From Arenibacter palladensis (GTDB lineage: Bacteria; Bacteroidota; Bacteroidia; Flavobacteriales; Flavobacteriaceae), in NCBI RefSeq assembly GCF_900129275.1, contig NZ_FQUX01000007.1, positions 230,123 through 294,122 on the forward strand: a DNA stretch of 64,000 bases. Reading direction: 5' to 3'. Positions 28,320 to 37,538 of the stretch are shown piece by piece. The notes beneath the pieces are model-generated. The model saw nothing but the letters and a program-made list of their open reading frames with translations, made no database searches and had not been told where the DNA came from. Made by a program: the position numbers and the translations under genes. Every line of letters begins with the position of its first letter. The first letter of the stretch is position 1.

Positions 28320-28925
28320 CTATTCGTATTGTCTTAATTCAAAGGATAAATTAGTAAAATTATCCATAAAGGCATTAATGCCATTCTGGAGCTCTATTCT
28401 TACCTGGTTATCACCAATTAGTTCACCACGTACTCCCGTATGGGTAGTAGGAGTGGTATAAAAAATGACTGTTTTTCCAAAAGTTATCGTTTTATCAAGA
28501 GTGCCTACATATTTTCCTTGAGATTCTCTTATCCAACTGATATTCAGGTCTAAAGTGTTTTCCAGCACGGTGGAGCTTGGGTTTTCCGTACCCGATTGAC
28601 TGATTAAAGAAACGTATGACTGATATGTAATATTGGAATTGTCCCCATTACAGAGATATTCCGTACTACTGATTTCATTAGAATCCAAAATGCCATTGGC
28701 ATTGGCGTCAAGGCCAGCCTGAACACTGAAACCTCCATTGGTACAGTTTTCTCCTGGCTGCTCTACCAAGGTTTTGATCAATCCATTGAGGCCGTTATTA
28801 CCATCAGTACCATCAGCACCATTTGTTCCATTAAGACCGTCTGCACCATCTTCCGGGCTGCAGCCTACAAAAAAAGCCAAAAAAATCAGCACTAAGGCTA
28901 TTTTTAAATTTTGTGTATTGACCAT
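28320..28925 (-). CDS. Lipoprotein with collagen-like Gly-x-x repeat
   Basis: A 201-residue lipoprotein starting at the ATG at 28925. The frame is open to 28982, but the internal start gives a normal signal peptide ending FFVGC, with lipid-modified Cys about residue 22. After the cysteine comes a short collagen-like Gly-x-x run (GADGLNGTNGADGTDG). An EF-hand-like loop (DANANGILDSNE) follows, within the conserved CTNGG...YLCNGD segment bounded by two cysteines. The C-terminal 110 residues are a beta-rich domain that I do not recognise. Its stop lies 34 nt before the repeat-protein gene on the same strand, so the two are probably co-transcribed. Confidence 0.82.
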   Translation of the reverse strand: MVNTQNLKIALVLIFLAFFVGCSPEDGADGLNGTNGADGTDGNNGLNGLIKTLVEQPGENCTNGGFSVQAGLDANANGILDSNEISSTEYLCNGDNSNITYQSYVSLISQSGTENPSSTVLENTLDLNISWIRESQGKYVGTLDKTITFGKTVIFYTTPTTHTGVRGELIGDNQVRIELQNGINAFMDNFTNLSFELRQYE

Positions 28926-29332
28926 AAAAAAAGTTAATTGAGAAAGATTAAATTGTTTAAAGGTACTAATAGGGAATACCAATATATTGAACTTTAGTTA
29001 AAAGAATGTATTTAATCGACAAATGTAACATATTTGCTTGTGTTATTACTTGATCAACAAGCTTGTGTGATTAAATCAAATAAAAGCCTGTGTTTTTATT
29101 TGGATCAAGCGCCACATGGGGCAATTGGTTTTAAAACTACCTAGATTAAAATACTGACTTTTGTCAGGTTTTAACCAATATACCAATAGTTCATCGTAGA
29201 ATTTAAGATAAATAATACCATTTATAGGAATTTAAGTGCAGTTCATAGATTATTATGATATACGGTCTAAAAAAATGTTAATTTTGCTATAAATTCCCTC
29301 CTTATGTTTTTTCAATTTTAACAAGCTTTTAT
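28926..29332. other. Divergent intergenic region, 407 nt
   Basis: AT-rich, between the collagen-like lipoprotein gene (minus) and the fibronectin-repeat gene (plus), so it should hold both promoters. The palindrome acaagcttgt at 29057-29066 and the nearby tgatcaa/ggatcaa half-sites are possible regulator sites. No gene or RNA was recognised. Confidence 0.4.
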
Positions 29333-31438
29333 ATGAAAAAAGTACTACTATTATTATTGTCAATTTCTATGATGTTTTTGGAGGGAGTTATTGGTCAGGA
29401 TTTGCATATTCAGTCCAATGCGGCATCTATTGCAAATGAGTCTAATTCTACAGCAGGCTGGTCTGGTACGGCTGTGATTACTTCAAGTACTACCAATCCG
29501 CAGCTAGGAAACTTTGCTATAAGTATGGTTTCGAATACTGGCAACAGATATAGAATGGACTATTTTTATAATGCTACGGTAGGTACGGATTATGTTATAC
29601 GGATTTGGGCGAGGCAAGGTCCCCAAGTTACAACTCCAGCAGCTCCGGCTTTTGCTAATTGGTCTGGGGTAACAGGATTTTCTACAACTGTTATTGAAAA
29701 TACAAATTGGACCGAATATGTCTTTAATGTTACCGCTACTTCCACTAATCCACGGATTACTATTTACAATGGAACGTCTAGTTCAGGCAATACTGCAGGA
29801 AATACAGTATTTGTAGATAACGTTTCTATACTCCCCGCAGGAAGTGATGCAACACCACCAACCGCACCTACGAACCTAGTGGCGAGTGGCACTACAGCTA
29901 CGGGGACTACTTTGAATTGGACACCGTCTACAGACAATGTTGGGGTTACGGGATACACCATACTACAGAATGGTACTAGTATCGGGACTACAAATGGCGC
30001 CACTACCTTTAACGTAACGGGCCTTTTCCAAAATACTACCTATGCCTTTACGGTAACCGCAAGGGATGCGGCGGGAAATGTTTCGCCGGTAAGTAATGCG
30101 GCAAATGTCACTACCTTAACAGCACCGGATAACCAGCCACCATCGGCACCAAGTAATTTGGCGGCCAATGGAACCACAACAACGGCAACAAACCTCTCCT
30201 GGACAGCTTCTACAGATAATATTGAGGTTACGGGATATACGATATTGCAGAACGGTACCAGTATAGGAACCACCACAGGAGCCCTTAATTTTAATGTGAC
30301 CGGACTTACCCAAAATACCACTTATGCCTTTACCGTAACTGCAAGGGATGCTGCTGGCAATGTTTCGCCTGTTAGTAATACGGCGAATGTAACAACCTTA
30401 ACGGCGGCGGATGGCCAGGCACCAACTGCACCAAGTAATTTGGCGGCCAATGGAACCACAACAACCACAACAAACCTCTCTTGGACAGCTTCTACAGATA
30501 ATGTTGGGGTAACCGGATATACCATATTACAGGACGGTACCAGTATAGGAACCACCACAGGAGCTCTTAATTTTAATGTGACCGGACTTACCCAAAATAC
30601 CACTTATGCCTTTACCGTAACTGCAAGGGATGCTGCTGGCAATGTTTCGCCTGTTAGTAATACGGCAAATGTAACAACCTTAACGGCGGCGGATGGCCAG
30701 GCACCTTCTGCACCAGGTAATTTGACTGCCAGTGGAACTACAACGACCACTACGAACTTATCTTGGACCGCTTCAACGGACAATGTTGGGGTAACTGGAT
30801 ATACCATATTACAGGATGGTACCAGTGTAGGAACAACTACTGGTGCCTTGACATTTAATGTGACCGGACTTGCCCAGAACACATCCTATGCTTTCACCGT
30901 AACTGCTAGGGATGCAGCTGGGAATATTTCGGCAGCCAGTAATACTGCAAACGTTACTACTGGTGGAAGTGGTATAATCGACTATACTTCTGCGAACGCA
31001 AATTTGCCTACCATTGACTGGACAGGAAGGGACTTGTTTGCGAGTAGAAATGTTGGTATTGGAACAACCAATACACAAGGTTATAGGTTGGCTATAGATG
31101 GCAATGTGATTGCAGAGGAAATAAAAGTTGAATTATCCCAAAATTGGCCAGATTTTGTGTTTACAAAAAATTATGGTCTCCCTACTTTAGAGGAAGTGGA
31201 GAGGCATATTTTAGATAAGGGACATTTACAGAATATACCTAGCGCTATGGAAGTAGAACTAAACGGCATAATGTTAGGGGAGATGAATGCGAAGTTGCTT
31301 CAGAAGATAGAAGAATTAACTTTATATGCTATTCAACAAGAGAAGAAAATATTGAAGTTAGAAAACGAGAATAAGAAAATCCAGCTATTGTCCGATAAAT
31401 TATTGGAATTGGAGGGATTAGTAAAGGGAAATAATTAG
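29333..31438 (+). CDS. Secreted protein with CBM-like domain, four fibronectin III domains and fibre-like C-terminus
   Basis: A 701-residue protein with a signal peptide (1-21). The N-terminal beta-sandwich (about 24-165) resembles CBM4/9/22 carbohydrate-binding modules (TGNRYRMDYFYNA, IENTNWTEYVF). Four fibronectin type III domains of 94 residues begin at about 175, 269, 363 and 457. A linker with VGIGTTN follows. The last 110 residues are the module also found in the protein at 27068-28285 (WPDFVFTKNYGLPTL, LGEMNAKLLQKIEELTLY and a coiled coil). No catalytic domain is visible, so it is probably a binding or adhesion protein. The tyrosinase gene starts 16 nt downstream, so the two are likely co-expressed. 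Confidence 0.86.
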   Translation: MKKVLLLLLSISMMFLEGVIGQDLHIQSNAASIANESNSTAGWSGTAVITSSTTNPQLGNFAISMVSNTGNRYRMDYFYNATVGTDYVIRIWARQGPQVTTPAAPAFANWSGVTGFSTTVIENTNWTEYVFNVTATSTNPRITIYNGTSSSGNTAGNTVFVDNVSILPAGSDATPPTAPTNLVASGTTATGTTLNWTPSTDNVGVTGYTILQNGTSIGTTNGATTFNVTGLFQNTTYAFTVTARDAAGNVSPVSNAANVTTLTAPDNQPPSAPSNLAANGTTTTATNLSWTASTDNIEVTGYTILQNGTSIGTTTGALNFNVTGLTQNTTYAFTVTARDAAGNVSPVSNTANVTTLTAADGQAPTAPSNLAANGTTTTTTNLSWTASTDNVGVTGYTILQDGTSIGTTTGALNFNVTGLTQNTTYAFTVTARDAAGNVSPVSNTANVTTLTAADGQAPSAPGNLTASGTTTTTTNLSWTASTDNVGVTGYTILQDGTSVGTTTGALTFNVTGLAQNTSYAFTVTARDAAGNISAASNTANVTTGGSGIIDYTSANANLPTIDWTGRDLFASRNVGIGTTNTQGYRLAIDGNVIAEEIKVELSQNWPDFVFTKNYGLPTLEEVERHILDKGHLQNIPSAMEVELNGIMLGEMNAKLLQKIEELTLYAIQQEKKILKLENENKKIQLLSDKLLELEGLVKGNN
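29855..30970 (+). repeat. Four tandem 282-bp fibronectin III coding repeats
   Basis: Units start at 29855, 30137, 30419 and 30701, each 94 codons except for the shorter last one. Units 2 and 3 are nearly identical in DNA for long stretches; units 1 and 4 are more diverged. The pattern indicates recent duplication or gene conversion. Confidence 0.9.
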
Positions 31439-31454
31439 AAAATTATAATGTAAT

Positions 31455-32873
31455 ATGAATAAATATTATGCATTATTTGTTTTTTCAATTTTGTTTTTTC
31501 AAGTTGGAGCCCAAAGTATCCGTAAAAATTTTACGGAGATGTCCCAATATGAGAAAATAGAATTGGTGAACGGTTTTTATGCTTTAAGATCAGGGGGGGA
31601 TTTAATAAATGATTTAGCTACCTTTCACAACGACTTCTTCAATTTTGACAATACTATTGATCCAACGCGGTTGGATTTACATTTTAATCTTCCAGATGAA
31701 CCGGAGCGTGATATATTTCTTGCCTGGCATAGAAGACAAATGTTCGAAGTGGAACAGGCATTGCAAAATGTAAATCCAAGAATTAGTTTGGTTTATTGGG
31801 ATAGTTCTGTGGAGAGGTCTGTAAACTCAACATTGTGGAACCAAGACCTAATGGGGAGCTTTGATGCCAATTGGAGCCTGGGCAGAGCCTTGGGTGCAGA
31901 AGGTTCTTTGCCAATTACAACTGGTGGTGGGGACAATAATGTAAATGTGATACAAGGGATAAGTGGAACAAGTTGGCCGGCACCGGATTCCCAGACAGTA
32001 GGATTTTATGCCTATTCTAATCGTTTGGAACGGGGTAGGGTACATGCTGGTGCGCATCAATGGACTGGAGGAATGATGCCTACAGGAGCTTCACCAAGAG
32101 ATCCTGTCTTTTATTTGCACCATACTAATGTTGATAGACTTTGGCAAGAATGGGAAACAAATAATCCTGGTTCCTCAGGTTTTATTCGGACCTCAATGTT
32201 ACGTTATGACGGGACTTATGTTTTTAACGGACAGACGTTGCCTTCGGTAAACCCAAATAGTATTATTGATAGTAGGGTATTGGGTGTTTTTTATGCCAGA
32301 AATGGACTTGCAGTTTTGGATAACTATATAGTTAGTAATACTTACAATCCTGAAGAGGTATTTTATTATCAGTTTGTGATAGAAGCGGGTAACAATGGTT
32401 TTATTGTGCCTTCTGGTAGAGTTGCCAGAATGGAATCATTAAATACTATTGAGTTAAAGCCAGGTTTTATGGCTCAAAGTGGTTCCACTTTTACAGCGAG
32501 GATAGATGTTGCCAATTCTGGTCTTACCGGAAAATCCAATCGTACATTAGTGGTTAATGATAAACCATTTGATGATCTTGATATTAAAAATATTGTGGAA
32601 TGGGAGGAAGACAATAAGGATGACAGCCCTGTTTTTTTGACTACATTTCCCAACCCTTTCATCAACAAAATTACTATCAAGCTAAATAAGAAAACCGATT
32701 GTTCCATAGAAGTATTTAATATGATGGGCATGTCCATTAGAAAAGAATCCTTTCAAAACACAGATACTTTGGAAATTAATAATCTCTATGGACTATCTTC
32801 TGGTATTTATGTCATTCAAGTAGTAAATGGCCAAGGTGAATTATTATTGGCCAAAAGGGTTGTTAAACTTTAA
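31455..32873 (+). CDS. Secreted tyrosinase (type 3 copper enzyme) with T9SS sorting domain
   Basis: A 472-residue protein with a signal peptide (1-19). The tyrosinase central domain (about 30-235) has a complete set of copper ligands. CuA is H58, H76 and H92 (FLAWHRRQMFEVEQAL); CuB is H197, H201 and H223 (DPVFYLHHTNVDRLW). A segment about 325-350 with IELKPGFMAQSGSTF is typical of Bacteroidota surface proteins. The last 75 residues, starting TFPNPF and ending AKRVVKL, are a type A T9SS sorting domain, so it should be exported and surface-attached or released. It would oxidise phenols, or tyrosine residues in protein, to quinones. A copper-type HMA/TonB receptor pair lies about 200 nt downstream. 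Confidence 0.92.
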   Translation: MNKYYALFVFSILFFQVGAQSIRKNFTEMSQYEKIELVNGFYALRSGGDLINDLATFHNDFFNFDNTIDPTRLDLHFNLPDEPERDIFLAWHRRQMFEVEQALQNVNPRISLVYWDSSVERSVNSTLWNQDLMGSFDANWSLGRALGAEGSLPITTGGGDNNVNVIQGISGTSWPAPDSQTVGFYAYSNRLERGRVHAGAHQWTGGMMPTGASPRDPVFYLHHTNVDRLWQEWETNNPGSSGFIRTSMLRYDGTYVFNGQTLPSVNPNSIIDSRVLGVFYARNGLAVLDNYIVSNTYNPEEVFYYQFVIEAGNNGFIVPSGRVARMESLNTIELKPGFMAQSGSTFTARIDVANSGLTGKSNRTLVVNDKPFDDLDIKNIVEWEEDNKDDSPVFLTTFPNPFINKITIKLNKKTDCSIEVFNMMGMSIRKESFQNTDTLEINNLYGLSSGIYVIQVVNGQGELLLAKRVVKL

Positions 32874-32917
32874 TTGTTTTGTTTCAGTAATAATAGTTAT
32901 AGTGTGCAAATAGAAGC

Positions 32918-32945
32918 AAGCTGGGGAATTCGCCAGCTTTTTTTT
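32918..32945 (+). terminator. Rho-independent terminator after the tyrosinase gene
   Basis: A 7-bp stem (aagctgg/ccagctt) with an 8-nt loop is followed by a run of eight Ts. It lies 45 nt after the stop at 32873. Confidence 0.75.
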
Positions 32946-33083
32946 CAATATATCAAATTATTGTTACGTATGGCATAGCAACGCCAATGACAGTTTGGGA
33001 GACAAATTGCAAATACTATGGGTGGTCCCCATTATTCAATAAATATTAGCACAGCTACCCGATTTATACGGAAGCCTTATTGC

Positions 33084-33449
33084 TCAATGTTTAACATTAT
33101 GGTCCATAAGAACACTTGCTGGATCTCTGAATTTACAGCATGGAGGTAAGTTATTATATGTCTTATCATCTGCCTGAGCAGAATCGGTATCGTGACCAAC
33201 CCTAGCAATAGCCTTTTTAACATCTAGGGGTGTGCATTTATTTTCGTCCAATATTAGAGTCAGTTGTTTGGAGGGGATATCCCAATTTACATATTTTACT
33301 CCTTTAACCTTAAGGGACGCCTTCTCTATTCTTGCTTTGCACATTGCACAATTTCCCTTTACCTCAAAAGAGACCTTCTTATTTTTGTCCTGTGCATGGG
33401 CCTGTACTGACGTAATAATCAATAGTAAGCAAATAATTAATTTTTTCAT
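33084..33449 (-). CDS. Periplasmic heavy-metal-associated (HMA) domain protein
   Basis: A 121-residue protein with a signal peptide (1-20). One HMA domain (about 25-95) follows, with the metal-binding CAMC pair (C34, C37) in GNCAMCKARIEKA. A C-terminal tail has a second vicinal pair (C104, C105) in LPPCCKF. HMA domains of this kind bind Cu(I) or other soft metals. It starts 9 nt after the stop of the TonB-dependent receptor gene, so the two form an operon. It is probably the periplasmic carrier for the metal that the receptor imports or senses. Confidence 0.9.
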   Translation of the reverse strand: MKKLIICLLLIITSVQAHAQDKNKKVSFEVKGNCAMCKARIEKASLKVKGVKYVNWDIPSKQLTLILDENKCTPLDVKKAIARVGHDTDSAQADDKTYNNLPPCCKFRDPASVLMDHNVKH

Positions 33450-33458
33450 ATCAATAAT

Positions 33459-35720
33459 TTATAATTTATATCTTAAGCCAATGTAATAGGTGCTTCCTAA
33501 GACAGGGGCATATAGGATGGTACTATCAAAATACGGTCCAAATGGATCATCACTTCCTAAAATTGCCATTTCCTGGGTATAATTTGCGATATTCTCCCCA
33601 CCTATATAGACTTCAAATTTCTTTGAAAACACTCTTGTTACCTGGGTATTCATTAATCCATATGAGGGTGAAAATGATGCAAATTGGTAATTATTAGGGT
33701 TTGACGCTGTATTGGGCAATCGCTGTTCACCTTGCCAATGAAGGGTATAATCGAATCGCCATTGAGATCCATTAGATTTTCTATGGGTTTCATAACTAAG
33801 ATTTGCGAAAAAACGATGTTTGGGTTGTAAAGGTTTTGTTAAACTACCCGAGCGGTAATCAACCCTAATATCATAATATTTGTAGGTTGCCCTGAAGTCA
33901 AGATTTTGAACTATTTCATAATTTAGATCCATTTGCAAACTATTGGAATAACTTTTACCGTCCAAATTATAAAATGATATTTTTCTAGGATCCTCCCAAT
34001 CAATTACCACCTGATCTTGAAACTGTGTACTGTAAAAATCAGCAGAAAAATCCAAGACTCTATTCCAGAGATATAATTTTTGGATAAAACTTATTCCAAA
34101 ATTCCAGGCAACTTCCGGTTTAAGACCGTATATTTTACCTGAGTTTTCAGTGATTTCCAAACTTCGGGAAGACGCGAAAAATTGTTGATTTTCGGCAAAT
34201 ATATTCGCACCTTTTACACCCTTGCCGAAAGAACCCCTTAGACTAGCCTTATCCCAAAGTGAGTATCTTATATGGAAACGTGGGGTAATAAAGTGGCCCA
34301 GTTTATTGTGGTGATCCATTCTAATTCCGGCTACTAAACTTAATTTCTCTAGGCTATCATAACTATATTCAAAAAATGATCCTATAGTATTGTCATTTCT
34401 TCCTAGGACTTGCCCATTTACCTGTTCGTCATAATAATCATTACTATAATTGATGCCAGCTTTAATTTTATTTTGGGTGTTATTAATGATGCTGTTAAAA
34501 ATTAAGTTGGTGTAAAATGAGTTTTGTTTTATATTATATTGATTTAGGCCATAATATGAATTTTGATCGTGAATGTTATATGAGGTCTGTATTCCTATAC
34601 TTTGATAAGGCAGTTCCGGGAAAACATAACCTACTTTTGAAGAAATGTCCAAACGGTTGCTTAGTACCTCGCTTCCCCAATAATTAGTAGATAATTTATC
34701 CCGTTCAGGCACAAAATTTAGCTGCCCAGTGTTTTTTTTGTCCTTTAAATAATGAAGGGTTAGAAAGCTCACCCAGCCCTTTTCACTGTCCATATATTGC
34801 CACCTGTTCATAAAATTTATTTGTTCGGCCAACGGGGTATCCAAGAAGCCATCATCATTGTTGTCAATGTTGCCATTTCTTAAATTGCCATGGACATAAA
34901 TTCCGGTTCCTAGATTTTCGGATATTTTCTTGTTGTATCTTCCGTTAAACTCATACCGTTCATAATTATTGGAATAGACGTTCAAAAATAAAAGCTTGTC
35001 ACTAAGTGGTTTCACCAATTCCGAATTTATTTGTCCGGAAATGCTTTCATATCCATTTTGAACCCCACCAGCGCCTTTGGTAATTTGTATGCTTTCAATC
35101 CAGGATCCGGGAATAAACGAAAGCCCATAAATTTGGGAGGCGCCTCTTATAGAAGGAATGTTTTCTTGGGTAAATAAGAGATAGGGACTATTTAAGCCTA
35201 GCATCTGAATTTGTTTGGCACCAGAAACTGCGTCTGAAATGTTAACATCTACGGTAGGGTTGGTTTCAAAGCTTTCCGAAAGATTGCAGCAGGCGGCTTT
35301 TAGCATTTCCCTGCTGTCCACTGTAACAACATTTTGTACTTCGAACAAGGACTTTTGCAGCGGCTTAATGTTATTCCTTACTACTACCTCTTCCAGGCTA
35401 ATTTCTTTCTGTAGCAATATTTTGCCAATATTAGGCCTATTTACATTTATAGTATCTGTTTGGTACTCTGGATGGCTAAATACCAGTTTTTTACTGTTTT
35501 TATTAAATGGTATTTGGAAATTACCATCCTTATTGGTCACCTGTATGGCTGTACTGTCCTGCCAATAGACATTGACCCCTGGCTGCGCTATAGCTTCCCC
35601 TTTACCGTTATTTACAACAACCGTTCCTGTAATAGTAATCTGACTTGTAGCAGCCAAAGGAATTATAAGGAGAATTGCAAATAAAATAAGCTTATTAAAC
35701 GGATTTTTTAACAAATGCAT
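33459..35720 (-). CDS. TonB-dependent receptor, probable metal (copper) uptake
   Basis: A 753-residue protein with a signal peptide (about 1-26), a carboxypeptidase-regulatory-like beta domain (about 28-110), a plug domain (about 120-235) and a 22-strand-type barrel to a terminal aromatic/basic residue pattern (YYIGLRYKL). The plug begins with KAACCNLSESFETNP, a vicinal cysteine pair seen in receptors that neighbour HMA proteins. Because the downstream gene is an HMA protein, the cargo is probably copper or another soft metal. This is inferred from context, not shown by the sequence. The gene is preceded by a 325-nt intergenic region. Confidence 0.9.
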   Translation of the reverse strand: MHLLKNPFNKLILFAILLIIPLAATSQITITGTVVVNNGKGEAIAQPGVNVYWQDSTAIQVTNKDGNFQIPFNKNSKKLVFSHPEYQTDTINVNRPNIGKILLQKEISLEEVVVRNNIKPLQKSLFEVQNVVTVDSREMLKAACCNLSESFETNPTVDVNISDAVSGAKQIQMLGLNSPYLLFTQENIPSIRGASQIYGLSFIPGSWIESIQITKGAGGVQNGYESISGQINSELVKPLSDKLLFLNVYSNNYERYEFNGRYNKKISENLGTGIYVHGNLRNGNIDNNDDGFLDTPLAEQINFMNRWQYMDSEKGWVSFLTLHYLKDKKNTGQLNFVPERDKLSTNYWGSEVLSNRLDISSKVGYVFPELPYQSIGIQTSYNIHDQNSYYGLNQYNIKQNSFYTNLIFNSIINNTQNKIKAGINYSNDYYDEQVNGQVLGRNDNTIGSFFEYSYDSLEKLSLVAGIRMDHHNKLGHFITPRFHIRYSLWDKASLRGSFGKGVKGANIFAENQQFFASSRSLEITENSGKIYGLKPEVAWNFGISFIQKLYLWNRVLDFSADFYSTQFQDQVVIDWEDPRKISFYNLDGKSYSNSLQMDLNYEIVQNLDFRATYKYYDIRVDYRSGSLTKPLQPKHRFFANLSYETHRKSNGSQWRFDYTLHWQGEQRLPNTASNPNNYQFASFSPSYGLMNTQVTRVFSKKFEVYIGGENIANYTQEMAILGSDDPFGPYFDSTILYAPVLGSTYYIGLRYKL

Positions 35721-36045
35721 ATGAAGAAATTTTCTTTGGCTTTATAATTGCTATATCTCATTTATTAACCAGGAATTATAGTATAATGATGGCCGCCTCA
35801 GGTAGAAATAATGATTAAAGTTTATTGATTAGTTAATAATATGGAACAAATTATTTAAAGTTAATAGGTTCTTTAGCTGCTGTTAATTTACTAACTTTAA
35901 TTTTATTTTACTCTCCCCTTGGTTAGAATGTTTTAATAGTTGTTATATAACTAGAGTAACGGCTAATGGACCCTAAATATTGGAATTGGTTACTAATATT
36001 TAAGTAATATTGGAAAAGAAATAATTAAGAATTAAAATCAAAATT
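35721..36045. other. Intergenic region, 325 nt, no feature recognised
   Basis: AT-rich region between the TonB-dependent receptor (minus) and a small secreted-protein gene (plus); both promoters must lie here. I see no inverted repeat long enough to call an operator. Confidence 0.4.
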
Positions 36046-36405
36046 ATGAAAACTTCATTTTTTTTACTTCTATGTTCTATTCTCATTTTCTGCGAAAGTC
36101 ATACCGTACTTGAGAAGCAGGAGCAGACTAAAATTAGGGTGATAAACAATAGCTCATATGAGCTTACAAATTTGGCCTTATTTTCTATGAGGTTTAATAA
36201 TTTATTACCAGGTGATACCACTGCATATCAGGTAATGGACTTTGATGAATTAAAGGACGATCCAATGATATATTGTATCGTAGATCAGAATAATTTGTCA
36301 TTATTTTTAAAAAAGCCTGAAAACGAGGGTAATTTCACCTATTCTATTGATAGTTTGGATTTGACTATGAAAAGAATTTACTTTAATATGACAACAGATA
36401 ATTAA
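36046..36405 (+). CDS. Small exported protein of unknown function
   Basis: A 119-residue protein with an N-terminal hydrophobic signal (about 3-16). LIFC near residue 16 is a poor lipobox because the -1 residue is Phe, so lipid modification is doubtful. The mature part is one small domain with KIRVINNSSYELTNLALF and GDTTAY segments, suggestive of a beta-sandwich. I do not recognise the family. It stands alone between the metal receptor and the polysaccharide locus, on the opposite strand to both. Confidence 0.65.
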   Translation: MKTSFFLLLCSILIFCESHTVLEKQEQTKIRVINNSSYELTNLALFSMRFNNLLPGDTTAYQVMDFDELKDDPMIYCIVDQNNLSLFLKKPENEGNFTYSIDSLDLTMKRIYFNMTTDN

Positions 36406-36521
36406 ATAAGGCAACAATTGTTAGTATTAGGTTCCTTAAGTTACTAAGATTGATAATTCCTGACAGTTGCCAAATTGCCCTAGGGTATGGATCGATAAGT
36501 AAAACTCCAAAAAAATAGGCT

Positions 36522-37529
36522 TTATTCTATTTGTACATTCTGATTCTTTACAAATATATTTTTAACCCCCTTCTTTTTCAGTTCAAGTTTTGTTTGGAAG
36601 TATTTCTGCATGCCTTTCGCCAAGGTTCTGGAAATGATAGAATTTTTATTGTAGAATACATGATGGTCCAAGGTGTAAGTGTCAGTGCTCCAACGATTTT
36701 TATAACCGTAATTTCCTAGCCCTAAATCGAAAATTCTAATGTTGTTTTCAAAACATATTTCGAATTGATTGGTTAAGTACATATTACCTATTTCATATTT
36801 GGCAAAATCAATATCGAATACCGAGATAGCTCCCTTAATACTATCCGGTGTATTGTAGTTAAAACAAATTGAAATAGGCTCAGAGCCGTTATAAATAATG
36901 TAAAAAGAAGCATTTTTGGTGTTAATTAGCGGGAAAAATAGTTCATGATAAAAATTCCAGATGTGATCATTCAAATGTCGATTGTATTCTTGTTTATCGT
37001 CATATCTTTTTTCCAATAACTTTCGAAATGATTCAAATACTTTTTCATATTCAGTTTCCGAGATTTCTCCATAATACCATTTATAGGAAATATCATGCCT
37101 AGATTCCAAAAGCCTTTTGTTCCTCTGTATTTTTTTAATCCGGCTTTGGCTTAGGGTTGTTTTAAGGTAGCTATCTAAACTATCAAAAGATTTGAAATCG
37201 ATCAAATACCCAGTTGAATCGTATATTTTGTGTAGTCCGATTGCATTGTTATGGTTTAAAAAATCAGGACTGTAATAAGTAGGTACGTGATAAATAAGAA
37301 TTACACCATTCTTTAATTTTTTTGCATTTTCTATTGGTCCATTCAAGGGTTTTGAATATGAAATACCTAACGATAAATTTTTGCCAATATTGATGTAGAT
37401 TGGAAGGATCTTGTTTTTGACAAATGATATATGATCAATAAAATTGAACTTATTTTCTATTAATCCATTACCAAAATGTTTCAACCAGGTTGATGAATAT
37501 ATTTTGGAATTAGCAGCAATATCTTTCAT
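36522..37529 (-). CDS. FemAB/GNAT-like acyltransferase at the end of the polysaccharide locus
   Basis: A 335-residue homologue of the four tandem paralogs at 21815-26983. It shares the segments VPTYYSPDF, SYLKTTLSQSR, YKWYYGEISETEYE, YIIYNGSEPISI and DIDFAKYEIGN, and the DLGLGNYGYKNRW core motif. It lacks the C-terminal FLRNPVYNYQY-type motif those copies carry and ends about 50 residues earlier. It is the last gene of a tight set (PLP enzyme, FemAB-like, ATP-grasp, this gene) with gaps of 16 nt or less, so it probably attaches an acyl or aminoacyl group made by its neighbours to the glycan. Confidence 0.83.
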   Translation of the reverse strand: MKDIAANSKIYSSTWLKHFGNGLIENKFNFIDHISFVKNKILPIYINIGKNLSLGISYSKPLNGPIENAKKLKNGVILIYHVPTYYSPDFLNHNNAIGLHKIYDSTGYLIDFKSFDSLDSYLKTTLSQSRIKKIQRNKRLLESRHDISYKWYYGEISETEYEKVFESFRKLLEKRYDDKQEYNRHLNDHIWNFYHELFFPLINTKNASFYIIYNGSEPISICFNYNTPDSIKGAISVFDIDFAKYEIGNMYLTNQFEICFENNIRIFDLGLGNYGYKNRWSTDTYTLDHHVFYNKNSIISRTLAKGMQKYFQTKLELKKKGVKNIFVKNQNVQIE

Positions 37530-37538
37530 TGGGTATTC

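Noticed and set aside
28926..28982. Longer N-terminus of the collagen-like lipoprotein (start at 28982)
   Set aside because: The extra 19 residues precede a complete lipoprotein signal peptide, so the internal ATG at 28925 is the likelier start.
29764..30882. Several long open frames on the minus strand opposite the fibronectin repeats
   Set aside because: They are mirror frames of the repetitive plus-strand gene, with low-complexity valine/alanine-rich products, and they repeat with the same 282-bp period.
33084..35720. Siderophore or SusC-type receptor for the TonB-dependent protein
   Set aside because: There is no SusD partner and the downstream gene is an HMA metal-binding protein, so a metal role fits better, although the cargo is not proven.
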